Assembly: GCF_000621145.1 (NCBI RefSeq) | Contig: NZ_JHZB01000018.1 | Coordinates: forward strand, 1 to 64,000 | Source of the DNA: Desulfobulbus elongatus DSM 2908 | Lineage (GTDB): Bacteria; Desulfobacterota; Desulfobulbia; Desulfobulbales; Desulfobulbaceae | DNA length: 64,000 bases | Direction of reading: 5' to 3' | Shown here: positions 38,779-48,561 of the stretch, piece after piece | How the letters are laid out: every line of letters begins with the position of its first letter | Position numbering within the stretch: position 1 is the first letter of the stretch | Translations under genes and position numbers: made by a program | Notes under the pieces: model-generated | The model's input: the letters and a program-made list of their open reading frames with translations, nothing else | The model's database searches: none | What the model was told of the DNA's origin: nothing

Positions 38779-40863
38779 ATGAAAGAGACGAAATACAGTA
38801 TTTGCGGGATGTGCGCCGTTCGCTGTCCGGTGGCCGTGCAGGTGGAAGACGGCGAGCCTGTGTGGATCGAGGGGAACAGCCATGACGGCGGCATGGGCAA
38901 AAGCCTCTGCGCCAAGGGCGGGGCGGCCTTTGCCCAGCGCCGGGACCGGCAACGGCCGACGGCGCCGCTCCTGCGCCGGGGCGAGCGCGGGGCAGGTGAG
39001 TGGCGGGAAGTCTCCTGGGACGAGGCCTTCGACTATATCACCAGCCGGTTGAATGCCATCGTCGCCGAACACGGCAGCCGGTCCATCATGCTGTCCGACC
39101 GTGGCGGTCCCTTTGCCGACCTGCGCAAGGCCTTCCTCAAGGCCCTGGGGTCACCCAATTACATCAACCACGACTGTACCTGCGGCCGCAACGTCAACCA
39201 TTCCTCCAAGTCGGTGTACGGTCTGGGGCGAACCGATCTTGCCTATGACTACGAAAACACCCGCCATATCGTTCTTTTTGGTCGCAACATCACCGAGTCG
39301 CTGAAGGTCAAGGAGGTGAAGGGCTTCCTCAAGGGGATAAAGAAGGGCGCCAGGGTCACCTATATTGATCCGCGCGCCTCGGTCACCGCCGGCAAGGCCA
39401 GCCGCTACTGGCAGGTCAAGCCCGGCACCGATTACGCCCTGCTGCTGGGCATCGCCCACTGCGTCGTGCATAACGGCTATTACGACCACGAATTCGTGGA
39501 CCGCTACGTCAATGGCTTGGCGGAGTTCAAGAATTTTCTCGTGCCCTACACCCCGGAATGGGCCGCCGGCGAAACCGGCATTGCCGCCGCCGAAATCGAG
39601 GCCTTCTGTCGCGAACTGAACGAGGACCGGCCGAAAGTGATCATCCATCCCGGCTGGATGCTGGCCCGCTACCGCGATTCCTTCCATGCCTCGCGGATCA
39701 TCCACATCCTCAATGCGCTCATGGGCAGTATCGAGCAGCCGGGCGGCCTCTTCTATCCCAAGGGACCCAAAGATGCCGGCAAATCCGGCCTCAAGAGCCT
39801 GGCCGACCTGGTGCCGGCGGTGGGCGGGGAACGGGCCGACGGTTGCGGCACGCGCTATCCGCAGTGGGACAAGGGCGCGGGCATGCTCCAGACCGCCTTT
39901 GAAGCCATCGACAGCGGCGAGCCCTACCCGGTCAAGGCCTATTTCGTCCATCGTCACAATCCCTTCATCGCCCTGCCCGATACCAGGGCGCAGCAGCGGA
40001 TTTTCGACAAACTCGACCTGATCGTGGCCGTGGATGTCAACTTCAGCGAAACCGCCTGGTACGCGGACGTGATCCTGCCGGAGAGCACCTTCCTGGAGCG
40101 CGACTCCATCCTGCGCACGGAAAAGGGGCTCAAACCCGGATTCGGCCGGCGGCAGCAATGCGTCAAGCCGCTGCACAACACCAAGGCCGGCTGGGAGATC
40201 TACCTCGAACTGGCCAAACGGCTGGGCAAGGGCGAATATTTTCCCTTCAACACCATCGAGGATATCTGGCAGTACCAGTTGCAGAATACCGGCCTGACCG
40301 TTGCCGATTTCGACGCCAAGGGGTTTGTCAAGCTGAGCGACAAGGCCATCTGGCATGATCGCGACAAACTCAAGTTCGCCACCGAGTCCGGCAAGATCGA
40401 ACTGGTCAATCCCAAATGGGAGACCATGGGCGTGCCCTCGCTGCCGCCGTATGTCGCTCCCGATGGCCCGCCCGCGGGCTCGTTCCGCCTGCTGTTCGGC
40501 CGTACCGGCTACCAGGCGCATGGCCAGCACCAGAACAACCCGATCCTCAACGATCTGCTCGACACCAACCGGCTGTGGATCAATACCGCCGCCGCCGGCA
40601 GGCTCGGCATCAAGGACGGCGATATGGTCCGGGTGGCCAACGGCGACATCCAGGGCAGGATCGCGGCCTACGTCACCGACCTCATCCACCCGGAGGCGGT
40701 GTTCATGCTGCACGGTTTCGGCACCGACGTCCCGGCCAAGAAACGATCGTTCGGCAAGGGCCTGGCCGATCAGGTATTCATGCAGGGCAAGCTGAAGGAG
40801 TGGGACAAGGCCGGCGGCGGCCTCAATCTGGCGGAGAGCTTTGTCACCGTGACCCGGGCCTGA
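38779..40863 (+). CDS. Cytoplasmic molybdopterin oxidoreductase (PsrA/PhsA-like)
   Basis: The 694-residue enzyme has an N-terminal [4Fe-4S] motif with Cys9, Cys12, Cys16 and Cys44, and the DMSO-reductase-family molybdopterin folds. A cysteine pair in HDCTCGRN (residues 133 and 135) lies where a cysteine ligand to Mo or W is expected. It has no twin-arginine or other signal, so it should stay in the cytoplasm, unlike most polysulfide or thiosulfate reductases. GAGGAG precedes the ATG. The gene is 16 bases from an iron-sulfur gene that leads straight into nuoA. The substrate is unknown; formate or a sulfur compound are candidates only by family. Confidence 0.88.
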   Translation: MKETKYSICGMCAVRCPVAVQVEDGEPVWIEGNSHDGGMGKSLCAKGGAAFAQRRDRQRPTAPLLRRGERGAGEWREVSWDEAFDYITSRLNAIVAEHGSRSIMLSDRGGPFADLRKAFLKALGSPNYINHDCTCGRNVNHSSKSVYGLGRTDLAYDYENTRHIVLFGRNITESLKVKEVKGFLKGIKKGARVTYIDPRASVTAGKASRYWQVKPGTDYALLLGIAHCVVHNGYYDHEFVDRYVNGLAEFKNFLVPYTPEWAAGETGIAAAEIEAFCRELNEDRPKVIIHPGWMLARYRDSFHASRIIHILNALMGSIEQPGGLFYPKGPKDAGKSGLKSLADLVPAVGGERADGCGTRYPQWDKGAGMLQTAFEAIDSGEPYPVKAYFVHRHNPFIALPDTRAQQRIFDKLDLIVAVDVNFSETAWYADVILPESTFLERDSILRTEKGLKPGFGRRQQCVKPLHNTKAGWEIYLELAKRLGKGEYFPFNTIEDIWQYQLQNTGLTVADFDAKGFVKLSDKAIWHDRDKLKFATESGKIELVNPKWETMGVPSLPPYVAPDGPPAGSFRLLFGRTGYQAHGQHQNNPILNDLLDTNRLWINTAAAGRLGIKDGDMVRVANGDIQGRIAAYVTDLIHPEAVFMLHGFGTDVPAKKRSFGKGLADQVFMQGKLKEWDKAGGGLNLAESFVTVTRA

Positions 40864-40879
40864 AGAGAGGAGCAAGACC

Positions 40880-41383
40880 ATGAGTATATATATGATCACC
40901 CAGAATGTGGCCGACTGCATTGGCTGCCGGGCCTGCGAGGTCCACTGCAAGGAAAAGAACAATCCCGGTCCCGGCGCGTTTTACTGCCGCATGATCGAGG
41001 TCACCTCGGCGAAGACTTCGCCGCCGCGCATCGATTTCGTCTATCTGTCCTGCTTCCACTGCGAGAAACCCTGGTGCGTCGACGCCTGTCCGACCGGCGC
41101 CATGCGCCGGCGCGAGCAGGACGGCATTGTCTTTGTCGAGGAGAGCGCCTGCGTCGGCTGCAAGGCCTGTATCACCGCCTGCCCCTGGACCGTGCCCCAG
41201 TGGAATCCCGAAACCGGCAAGGTGGGCAAGTGCGATCTGTGCAAGGACCGCATCGATGAGGGGCTGGAACCGGCCTGCGTCACCAAGTGCACCACCGGCT
41301 GCCTGACCTTCACCACGCCCTTGGCCGCCTCGCAGGCGGCGCGGCAGACCTTCGCCGAACAGCTGCTCCGGAATCGGCGCTGA
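40880..41383 (+). CDS. Four-cluster [4Fe-4S] electron-transfer subunit
   Basis: The 167-residue protein has four cysteine clusters of the HycB/DmsB type: CIGCRACEVHC, CFHCEKPWCVDACP, CVGCKACITACP and a CDLC...CVTKC set. It would carry electrons from the molybdopterin enzyme to an acceptor. It has no membrane segment. Its stop is seven bases before nuoA, so the acceptor is plausibly complex I. GAGGAG lies seven bases before the ATG. Confidence 0.9.
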   Translation: MSIYMITQNVADCIGCRACEVHCKEKNNPGPGAFYCRMIEVTSAKTSPPRIDFVYLSCFHCEKPWCVDACPTGAMRRREQDGIVFVEESACVGCKACITACPWTVPQWNPETGKVGKCDLCKDRIDEGLEPACVTKCTTGCLTFTTPLAASQAARQTFAEQLLRNRR

Positions 41384-41390
41384 ACGGGGC

Positions 41391-41765
41391 ATGACCATGG
41401 ACGCGCTGCCCCGGGAATATCTCGGCATCCTTCTGCTGCTCATTTTCGGCATCCTCTTCGGCGTGCTCACCCTTTTCGTGGGCCGGTTTTTCCGCCTCAG
41501 CAGGCCGTACCGGGAAAAACTGATCGCCTACGAGTCGGGCAACGAGCCCACCGAGGCGCCGCGGATGCGCTTTTCGGTGAAGTTCTACTTGATCGCCATC
41601 CTGTTCGTGGTGTTCGACGTCGAGGCCATCTACCTCTATCCCTGGGCGGTGAGCTACGACCGCCTGGGGCTCTTCGCCCTGGTGGAGATGTTGCTTTTCA
41701 TCGGCCTGCTCCTGGTCGGCTATGTCTACGCCTGGAAGAAGGAGGTGCTGCAATGGGAGAAATAG
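41391..41765 (+). CDS. nuoA: NADH-quinone oxidoreductase subunit A
   Basis: The 124-residue protein has three helices, with [27 protein letters not shown] in the usual place and a conserved [12 protein letters not shown] segment. It belongs to the membrane arm near the quinone site of complex I. It overlaps nuoB by 13 bases. Confidence 0.95.
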   Translation: MTMDALPREYLGILLLLIFGILFGVLTLFVGRFFRLSRPYREKLIAYESGNEPTEAPRMRFSVKFYLIAILFVVFDVEAIYLYPWAVSYDRLGLFALVEMLLFIGLLLVGYVYAWKKEVLQWEK

Positions 41766-42274
41766 CCGATCCGGCCATGGTCAAGCTGGAAGAGGGCGTC
41801 CGCTACATTCCCGGCGCGGGCGCCATTCTCGGGCCGCTGAACAAGCTGGTCAATTGGGGCCGGGCCGGTTCGATCTGGCCGGTGACCTTCGGCCTAGCCT
41901 GCTGCGCCATCGAGATGATGGACGCCGGCGCCTCGACCAACGATCTCGACCGCTTCGGCATCCTCTTCCGGGCCAGCCCCCGCCAGGCCGACTGCATGGT
42001 GGTGGCCGGCACCCTGAGCAAGAAGATGGCGCCGGTGCTGCGGCGGGTCTACGATCAGATGCCCGAGCCCCGCTATGTCCTGGCCATGGGCAGTTGCGCG
42101 TGCAGCGGCGGCGTCTTCGACACCTACGCCGTCACTCAGGGGGTCGACCAAATCATCCCGGTGGACGTCTATGTCCCCGGCTGCCCGCCCCGCCCCGAGG
42201 CGCTGCTCGAAGGGTTTCTGCAACTTCAGGAAAAGATTCGCAAGGAAGAGTACCGATGGAGCAGATGGCGATAG
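41753..42274 (+). CDS. nuoB: NADH-quinone oxidoreductase subunit B
   Basis: The 173-residue subunit has the N2 cluster ligands: tandem Cys in [10 protein letters not shown], then GSCACSGG and PGCPPRPE. N2 passes electrons to quinone. All ligands are intact, so the quinone-reducing end of the complex looks functional. It overlaps nuoC by 19 bases. Confidence 0.96.
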   Translation: MGEIADPAMVKLEEGVRYIPGAGAILGPLNKLVNWGRAGSIWPVTFGLACCAIEMMDAGASTNDLDRFGILFRASPRQADCMVVAGTLSKKMAPVLRRVYDQMPEPRYVLAMGSCACSGGVFDTYAVTQGVDQIIPVDVYVPGCPPRPEALLEGFLQLQEKIRKEEYRWSRWR

Positions 42275-42843
42275 TCGATGGATTGCGGGCCGCGTTTCCC
42301 GACGAAATCCTGCACAGCTACACCAATCAGGGCCAGACCGCGGTGGTCGTCCGGCCGGGCCGGATCGTCGATATGCTCCGCTGGCTGCGGGATACCGACA
42401 CCATCCGCATGAACCACCTGCGCTCCCTCTGCGGGGTGGACAACGTCCGCCGCAAGGAATCCGGCCTGTCGCGGTTCGAGGTGGTCTACAACCTCTATTC
42501 CATTCCGTTGCGCCATGAGATCCGGGTGCGGGCCGAGGTGGGCGACAAGGAACCGGCCATCGATTCGGTGGTCGAACTCTGGGCCGGGGCCAACTGGCTG
42601 GAGCGGGAAACCTACGACCTGCTCGGCATCCGCTTCAACAACCATCCCGATCTACGCCGGGTGCTGATGCCGGACGACTGGGTCGGCCATCCCCTGCGCA
42701 AGGACTATCCGCTCAGGGGCAGGGAAGAGTGGGCCGGCATGACCGAACTGCTCGCCAAGGTGCAGGAACTCGACCGGTTCGGTTTCGATCCGGAAGGGCA
42801 TGCCCACAGCCAGGCGATACCGGACGAGGAGGACGAAGAATGA
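42256..42843 (+). CDS. nuoC: NADH-quinone oxidoreductase subunit C
   Basis: The 195-residue subunit has the 30-kDa-subunit motif [29 protein letters not shown] and ends [10 protein letters not shown]. It is not fused to NuoD, unlike the E. coli NuoCD protein. Its stop overlaps nuoD (ATGA). Confidence 0.94.
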   Translation: MEQMAIVDGLRAAFPDEILHSYTNQGQTAVVVRPGRIVDMLRWLRDTDTIRMNHLRSLCGVDNVRRKESGLSRFEVVYNLYSIPLRHEIRVRAEVGDKEPAIDSVVELWAGANWLERETYDLLGIRFNNHPDLRRVLMPDDWVGHPLRKDYPLRGREEWAGMTELLAKVQELDRFGFDPEGHAHSQAIPDEEDEE

Positions 42844-44066
42844 CCCGGCCGATCACGAAGAGCATGGACATTCCGGTGGCCGACGGCGAGGGCGAACGCT
42901 ACTCCCTGCGCATGGGGCCGCAGCATCCGGCCACCCACGGCGTGCTCCGGGTCGATCTCGAACTGGACGGCGAAACCATCGTCGAATGCACGCCCCAGGT
43001 GGGCTATCTCCACCGCGGCTTTGAAAAACTGGCGGAAAACAAGACCTACGCCCAGGCCTTGATCCTCACCGACCGGCTCGACTACATCGCCGCCATGGCC
43101 AACAACGTCGGCTACTGTGTGGCGGTGGAGCGGCTGCTCGACATCTCCGTGCCCCTGCGCGCCAAATACATCCGCACCATAGTGGCCGAGATGTCGCGGA
43201 TCTGCTCGCACCTGCTCTGGCTGGCCACCCACGCCCTGGACATCGGCGCCATGACCGTCTTCCTCTACTGCTTCCGCGAACGCGAGATTTTGCTCGATCT
43301 GTTCGAGGAGCTGTGCGGGGCGCGGCTGACCTTTTCCTATCCCCGCATCGGCGGCGTCCGCCAGGATGTGACCGCCCGCTTCATCGACGGCCTGCAGCGC
43401 TTTCTCGACATCTTCCCCAGCAAAATCGAGGAATACGAGACCCTGATCGACACCAACCGCATCTGGCTCAAGCGCACGGTGGGCATCGGCAAGGTCAGCG
43501 GCGAGGAGGCCCTGGCGCTGGGATTGACCGGGGCCTGCCTGCGCGGCTCGGGCGTCGATTACGATGTCCGCAAGCACCAGCCCTACGACGCCTACGCCCT
43601 GGTCGATTTCGAGGTGCCCCTGGGCAGCGACGGCGACATCTACGCCCGCTACCGCTGCCGCATGGAGGAACTGCACCAGTCGGCGCGGATCATCCAGCAG
43701 TGCATCGATCAACTGCCGCCCGGCCCGATCGCCGGCCCGGACGCCCCGGACCTGGTCATGCCCAACAAGGTGCCGGCCCGCATCGAGGCCGGGACCAATG
43801 TCTACGGCACCGGCCTGATCAAGCTGGTCCGCGACCGCAACCTGTATATTTCCGGCGATGTTTACGTGGCCACCGAAGTGCCCAAGGGCGAACTCGGCTT
43901 CTATTTCATCTCCGACGGCAACAACCGGCCCTACCGGATGCACATCCGCTCGCCCTCGTTCATCCACATCGGCGCCCTGGCCGCGATTGCCAGGGGCGAG
44001 CTGATCGCCGATTTGATCGCCAACATCGGCAGCCTGGACGTGGTGCTGGGCGAGTCCGACCGCTGA
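42840..44066 (+). CDS. nuoD: NADH-quinone oxidoreductase subunit D
   Basis: The 408-residue subunit (49-kDa type) has MGPQHPATHGVLR at the N-terminus, EMSRICSHLLWL and SYPRIGGVRQDV. It forms part of the quinone pocket, and the family is related to [NiFe]-hydrogenase large subunits without the metal site. Confidence 0.96.
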   Translation: MTRPITKSMDIPVADGEGERYSLRMGPQHPATHGVLRVDLELDGETIVECTPQVGYLHRGFEKLAENKTYAQALILTDRLDYIAAMANNVGYCVAVERLLDISVPLRAKYIRTIVAEMSRICSHLLWLATHALDIGAMTVFLYCFREREILLDLFEELCGARLTFSYPRIGGVRQDVTARFIDGLQRFLDIFPSKIEEYETLIDTNRIWLKRTVGIGKVSGEEALALGLTGACLRGSGVDYDVRKHQPYDAYALVDFEVPLGSDGDIYARYRCRMEELHQSARIIQQCIDQLPPGPIAGPDAPDLVMPNKVPARIEAGTNVYGTGLIKLVRDRNLYISGDVYVATEVPKGELGFYFISDGNNRPYRMHIRSPSFIHIGALAAIARGELIADLIANIGSLDVVLGESDR

Positions 44067-44111
44067 TTGTATTTTTTTCGAACCGAATGTTCTGATTGAC
44101 CGAGGAATGGT

Positions 44112-45080
44112 ATGGATATCCTGCTCATGCTCGTGTGGATCGTGATCCTCTTTGTGGTGGTCATGCTCCATGTGGCCTACGCGACCTATTTCGAGCGCAA
44201 GATCATCGGGCACATGCAGGTGCGGCTGGGGCCGATGCGGATCGGCTGGCACGGCCTGCTCCAGCCCATCGCCGACGGCATCAAGTCCTTCTTCAAGGAG
44301 GACATCATCCCCGAGAACGCCGACCGGCCGACCTTCCTGGCCGCGCCCATCATCTGCCTGGTGGCGATGATGACCTCGCTGGCGGTGCTGCCCTTTGCCA
44401 GGGGCTGGGTGCTGGCCGACATCGACATCGGCCTCCTGTTCATCTTCGCCATGAGTTCGCTGGCCAGCTACGGCGTGGTTTTGGCTGGCTGGTCGTCGAA
44501 CTCGAAGTACAGTTTTCTGGGCGGCATGCGCTCAATGGCCCAGGTCATCAGCTACGAGATCAGCATGGGCCTGAGCCTGGTGGGGGTGATGCTCATGGCC
44601 GGCTCGCTCAACCTGAGCGCCATCGTCGAGGCCCAGGGCGACCGCTTCCTCGGCATGTATCTCATGCCGCAGTGCATCGGTTTCTTTGTCTTCTTCATCA
44701 GCATGCTGGCCGAGACCAACCGGGTGCCCTTCGACCTGCCCGAAGCGGAAACCGAACTGGTTTCCGGCTACTCCACCGAGTACAGCGGCATGCGCTACGC
44801 CATCTTCTTCATGGCCGAATACATCGGCATGATGGTGATGGCCGCCATTGCCACCATCTGCTTCCTCGGCGGCTGGAACGGTCCCTTTGCCGTGCCCTTT
44901 TTCCCGCCGCTGTGGTTCGTGCTCAAGATCTACCTGTTCATGTTCGTGTTCATCTGGATCCGGGCCACCCTGCCGCGCTACCGCTACGATCAGTTGATGG
45001 GGCTGGGCTGGAAGGTGCTCATCCCGCTGGCGCTGGCGAACATCGTTTTCACCGCCTGCATGAAGGCGATCCTCACATAG
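44112..45080 (+). CDS. nuoH: NADH-quinone oxidoreductase subunit H
   Basis: The 322-residue membrane subunit has about eight helices, with ERKIIGHMQVRLGP, then QPIADGIKSFFKE and AETNRVPFDLPEAETELVSGY. It connects the quinone site with the membrane arm. GAGG precedes the ATG. Confidence 0.96.
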   Translation: MDILLMLVWIVILFVVVMLHVAYATYFERKIIGHMQVRLGPMRIGWHGLLQPIADGIKSFFKEDIIPENADRPTFLAAPIICLVAMMTSLAVLPFARGWVLADIDIGLLFIFAMSSLASYGVVLAGWSSNSKYSFLGGMRSMAQVISYEISMGLSLVGVMLMAGSLNLSAIVEAQGDRFLGMYLMPQCIGFFVFFISMLAETNRVPFDLPEAETELVSGYSTEYSGMRYAIFFMAEYIGMMVMAAIATICFLGGWNGPFAVPFFPPLWFVLKIYLFMFVFIWIRATLPRYRYDQLMGLGWKVLIPLALANIVFTACMKAILT

Positions 45081-45100
45081 GGGGATAAACAAGGAAAACC

Positions 45101-45739
45101 ATGCAGATTCAATACAAACCCCGGCGCAGCTGGCTGGGCACGATCTTTCAGACCGAGATCCTCCAGGGCATGGGTCTGACCCTGAGACGGCTTTTTTCCA
45201 GGCCGATCACCCGCCAGTATCCCGACGAGCGGCCGCAGATCCGCCCCGGTTTCCGTGGCCAGCACGCCCTGGTGCGCGACCCGGCCACCGGTGACTGCAA
45301 GTGCATCGGCTGCATGCGCTGCGCCATGGTCTGTCCGTCGCGCTGCATCCGCATCCGCTCGCACAAGGACAAGGAGCCGGGCAGCCGCCGGGTGATCGAC
45401 TGCTATCGGATCGAGGCCCTGCGCTGCGTCTACTGCGGTTACTGCGAGGAGGTCTGCCCGGTGAACGCCATCGTTCTCACCGAGGTGTACGAATACAGCC
45501 GCTACGAGCGGCCCTCGCTCTATTTCACCAGGGAACAGCTGCTGGCCAACTGGGACCGATTCGTGGCCCAGATGGATAAGCCGGTCAAGGAATACGTCAA
45601 TCCGTTCTGGCGGCCGCGCGGCCAGGCCGAGCGCAATCTGACCGGCCCGAAACGGTTGCCGGTGCCGCCCGAATGGAGCGGCGAGCAGCAGGTGGTGGGG
45701 CGGAAGTGGCGGCAGCATCTCCCCCCGGAACAATCTTGA
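45101..45739 (+). CDS. nuoI: NADH-quinone oxidoreductase subunit I
   Basis: The 212-residue subunit has two [4Fe-4S] motifs, CIGCMRCAMVCPSRC and CVYCGYCEEVCPVNA, which pass electrons to N2 in NuoB. Because NuoE, F and G are missing from the operon, the input to these clusters must come from elsewhere; the four-cluster protein upstream is the best local candidate. Confidence 0.96.
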   Translation: MQIQYKPRRSWLGTIFQTEILQGMGLTLRRLFSRPITRQYPDERPQIRPGFRGQHALVRDPATGDCKCIGCMRCAMVCPSRCIRIRSHKDKEPGSRRVIDCYRIEALRCVYCGYCEEVCPVNAIVLTEVYEYSRYERPSLYFTREQLLANWDRFVAQMDKPVKEYVNPFWRPRGQAERNLTGPKRLPVPPEWSGEQQVVGRKWRQHLPPEQS

Positions 45740-45750
45740 GGAAGGCGCCG

Positions 45751-46308
45751 ATGTTTCTCCAGCTCTTTTTCGGTTACTGCGCCCTGATGATCGTCGTCAG
45801 CGGCCTTCTGGCCATCAGCCTGCGCAACCCGGTCCATTGCGTGCTCATGGTCCTGGTGCTCTTTTTCCACATGGCCGGCCTGTATCTGACCCTGAACGCC
45901 GAGTTTCTGGCCGCGGTGCAGATCATCGTCTACGCCGGCGCCATCCTGGTGCTCTATCTGTTCGTACTCTTCCTGGTCAGCCTGCGTGAAGAACTCCATT
46001 TGACCGCCTTCGTGCCCAACGCCTGGCTCGGCCGGATCATCGCCGCCGGCCTGGCCGTGGGCCTGATCGCCACGATCCCCGCCTTCAGCCTGGGCGAGAA
46101 GAGTGCCTGGACCGTGGCGGCCATCCGTGAGGCGACCCACACCAAGGCCCTGGGCCAGGAATTGTATACCAGTTATCTGCTGCCCTTCGAAATCGCCGGC
46201 CTGATCCTGCTGGTGGCCCTGATCGGCGGCCTGGTGCTGGCGCGGCGGGACGAGAACGGCGCGGACGCCCCTGAGTCCGGGGCCGACGGCAAGGAGGTGC
46301 TCCGGTGA
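45751..46308 (+). CDS. nuoJ: NADH-quinone oxidoreductase subunit J
   Basis: The 185-residue subunit has five helices, with the conserved EFLAAVQIIVYAGAILVLYLFV region in helix 3. The ATG has GAGGAAGG upstream. Its end overlaps the GTG start of nuoK by four bases. Confidence 0.94.
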   Translation: MFLQLFFGYCALMIVVSGLLAISLRNPVHCVLMVLVLFFHMAGLYLTLNAEFLAAVQIIVYAGAILVLYLFVLFLVSLREELHLTAFVPNAWLGRIIAAGLAVGLIATIPAFSLGEKSAWTVAAIREATHTKALGQELYTSYLLPFEIAGLILLVALIGGLVLARRDENGADAPESGADGKEVLR

Positions 46309-46607
46309 TTCCCCTGTCCTGGTACCTGGCCCTGGCGGCCATTTTGTTCTGCATCGGGGTCTGTGGCTTTCTCACCCGGCGCAACGTGATCATCATGTTC
46401 CTGTCCATCGAACTGATGCTCAACGGCGTCAACCTCAACCTGGTGGCGCTCAGCCATTTCCTCGACAGCGTGCGCGGCCAGGCCTTCACCTTTTTCATCA
46501 TCACCGTGGCCGCGGCCGAGGCCGCCATCGGACTCGGCATTGCCATCGCCCTCTACCGGAGCCGGCGCAGCGTGCACGTCGACACCATCAACCACCTCAA
46601 GGGATAA
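46305..46607 (+). CDS. nuoK: NADH-quinone oxidoreductase subunit K
   Basis: The 100-residue subunit has three helices. The conserved glutamate in FLSIELMLNGVNLNLVAL and a second acidic residue in AAEAAIGLGI belong to the proton path. It starts with GTG, coupled to nuoJ. Confidence 0.94.
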   Translation: MIPLSWYLALAAILFCIGVCGFLTRRNVIIMFLSIELMLNGVNLNLVALSHFLDSVRGQAFTFFIITVAAAEAAIGLGIAIALYRSRRSVHVDTINHLKG

Positions 46608-46611
46608 GAAC

Positions 46612-48534
46612 ATGCCGGCCTCCCTGCTTGCCATTCCGCTGTTGCCGCTGGCCTCATTCGTCATCACCCTGCTCGTGGGCAGGCGCTGGGGCGCGCGGGC
46701 CCACTGGCTGCCGATCGTCGCGGTGCTGCTTTCCTTCTGCTGCGCCCTGGCCGCCTTTTTCCGGGTGCAGTCGGGCGTGATCATCAACCAGGACATCTAC
46801 ACCTGGATCCAGTCGGGCAACTTGAACGTTTCGGTGGGTTTTCTGGTCGATCAACTGACCGCGGTGATGCTGATCGTGGTCACCAGCGTCAGCTCGCTGG
46901 TGCACATCTACTCGGTGGGCTACATGAAGGGCGAGGAGGGCTATTACCGTTTTTTCGCCTACTTGAGCCTCTTCACTTTCTCGATGCTCATGCTGGTGCT
47001 GGGCAACAACTTCCTCCAGCTCTTTTTCGGCTGGGAGGCTGTGGGCCTGTCCTCCTACCTGCTGATCGGGTTTTATTACAACAAGCGGTCGGCTGCCGAT
47101 GCCGGCAAGAAGGCCTTCATCGTCAACCGTTTCGGCGATTTCGGCTTTCTCCTCGGCCTGTTTCTCGTCTTCACCCTGTTCGGCAGCCTCCATTACCATG
47201 AGGTGTTCGGCCGGGTGGGCGAACTGGAAGGGCAGACGATCAATCTGTTCGGCAGCCGGGTCAACGCGGCCACCCTGATCGCGCTTTTGCTCTTCTGCGG
47301 GGCGATCGGCAAGTCGGCCCAGATCCCGCTCCATGTCTGGCTGCCGGATGCCATGGAGGGACCGACCCCGGTCAGTGCTCTGATCCACGCCGCCACCATG
47401 GTCACGGCCGGCGTCTTCCTGATCGCCCGCTGCAACCCGATCTTCGCCCTCTCGCCGGCGACGCTCAACCTGATCACCGTGCTCGGCGCGGTCACCGCCC
47501 TGTTCGCCGCCACCATCGCCCTGGTCCAGACCGACATCAAGCGGGTGGTGGCCTATTCCACGGTGAGCCAGTTGGCCTACATGTTCATCGGCTGCGGCGT
47601 CGGCGCCTATTCGGCCGGCATCTTTCACCTGTTCACCCACGCCTATTTCAAGGCCCTGCTCTTTCTCGGCTGCGGCTCGGTGATCCTCGGCATGCACCAC
47701 GAACAGGACGTGCGCTCCATGGGCGGGTTGAAAGAGAAAATGCCCATCACCTACTGGACCTTTCTCCTCGCCTCCCTGTCTATTGCCGGCGTGCCCGGCC
47801 TGGCCGGCTTTTTCAGCAAGGACGAAATCCTGCTCATGGCCTTCAACACCGATCTGGCCGCCGGCAAATTCGCCTGGGCCGTCGGCACCCTGGTGGCCTT
47901 CATGACCGCCTTCTATTCCTTCCGCCTGCTGTTTCTCATCTTCCACGGCGAATTCCGCGGCACCGAGGAGCAGCGCCACCATCTGCACGAATCGCCGGCG
48001 GTGGTCACCGTGCCCCTGATGCTGCTGGCCGTCGGCGCGGTCACGGCAGGTTGGTTCGGCGTGCCCGCGCTGCTGGGCGGCGACAACCACTGGGCCCACT
48101 TTCTCGAACCAGTGCTCGGCCATCCCCATGTCCATGTCTCCGCCGCCACCGAGGCCCTGCTCATGGGCAGCTCGATCTTGGCCGGAGTCTGCGGCATCGG
48201 CCTAGCCTACTATCTGTACCGCCTGAAGCCACAGCTGCCCAGCCTGGCGGCCGAACGGCTGGCCTTTGTCTACCGCTTGCTGCTGAACAAGTACTATATC
48301 GACGAACTGTATGACGCTATCCTGGTCAAGCCGACCCTGGCCTTCAGCCGCAAGGTGGTGCTGCGGATCGTCGATATGGCCTGCATCGAGGGCGTGGTCA
48401 ACGGGCTGCCCAAGGCCATCGGCGCCTTTGCCGAGCGGCTGCGGCGGCTGCAGGACGGCCAGGTGGCGCATTACCTCGCCTGGATGGGCGGCGGCGCCCT
48501 GGCCCTGGTGGCGGTGCTGCTGATCGGCCTCTAA
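46612..48534 (+). CDS. nuoL: NADH-quinone oxidoreductase subunit L
   Basis: The 640-residue antiporter-like subunit has WEAVGLSSYLLIGFYY, the discontinuous-helix lysine and histidine region HAATMVTAGVFLIARC, and the long C-terminal lateral helix area. It is the distal proton-pumping subunit; full length argues that the pump is intact. Confidence 0.95.
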   Translation: MPASLLAIPLLPLASFVITLLVGRRWGARAHWLPIVAVLLSFCCALAAFFRVQSGVIINQDIYTWIQSGNLNVSVGFLVDQLTAVMLIVVTSVSSLVHIYSVGYMKGEEGYYRFFAYLSLFTFSMLMLVLGNNFLQLFFGWEAVGLSSYLLIGFYYNKRSAADAGKKAFIVNRFGDFGFLLGLFLVFTLFGSLHYHEVFGRVGELEGQTINLFGSRVNAATLIALLLFCGAIGKSAQIPLHVWLPDAMEGPTPVSALIHAATMVTAGVFLIARCNPIFALSPATLNLITVLGAVTALFAATIALVQTDIKRVVAYSTVSQLAYMFIGCGVGAYSAGIFHLFTHAYFKALLFLGCGSVILGMHHEQDVRSMGGLKEKMPITYWTFLLASLSIAGVPGLAGFFSKDEILLMAFNTDLAAGKFAWAVGTLVAFMTAFYSFRLLFLIFHGEFRGTEEQRHHLHESPAVVTVPLMLLAVGAVTAGWFGVPALLGGDNHWAHFLEPVLGHPHVHVSAATEALLMGSSILAGVCGIGLAYYLYRLKPQLPSLAAERLAFVYRLLLNKYYIDELYDAILVKPTLAFSRKVVLRIVDMACIEGVVNGLPKAIGAFAERLRRLQDGQVAHYLAWMGGGALALVAVLLIGL

Positions 48535-48561
48535 CCCCGAACCCTTACGGAACCCTTCGCG

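Noticed and set aside
38779-40863. Naming the molybdopterin enzyme a formate dehydrogenase
   Set aside because: The region around the metal-ligand cysteine does not show the formate dehydrogenase pattern I know, and resemblance is closer to PsrA/PhsA; substrate left open.
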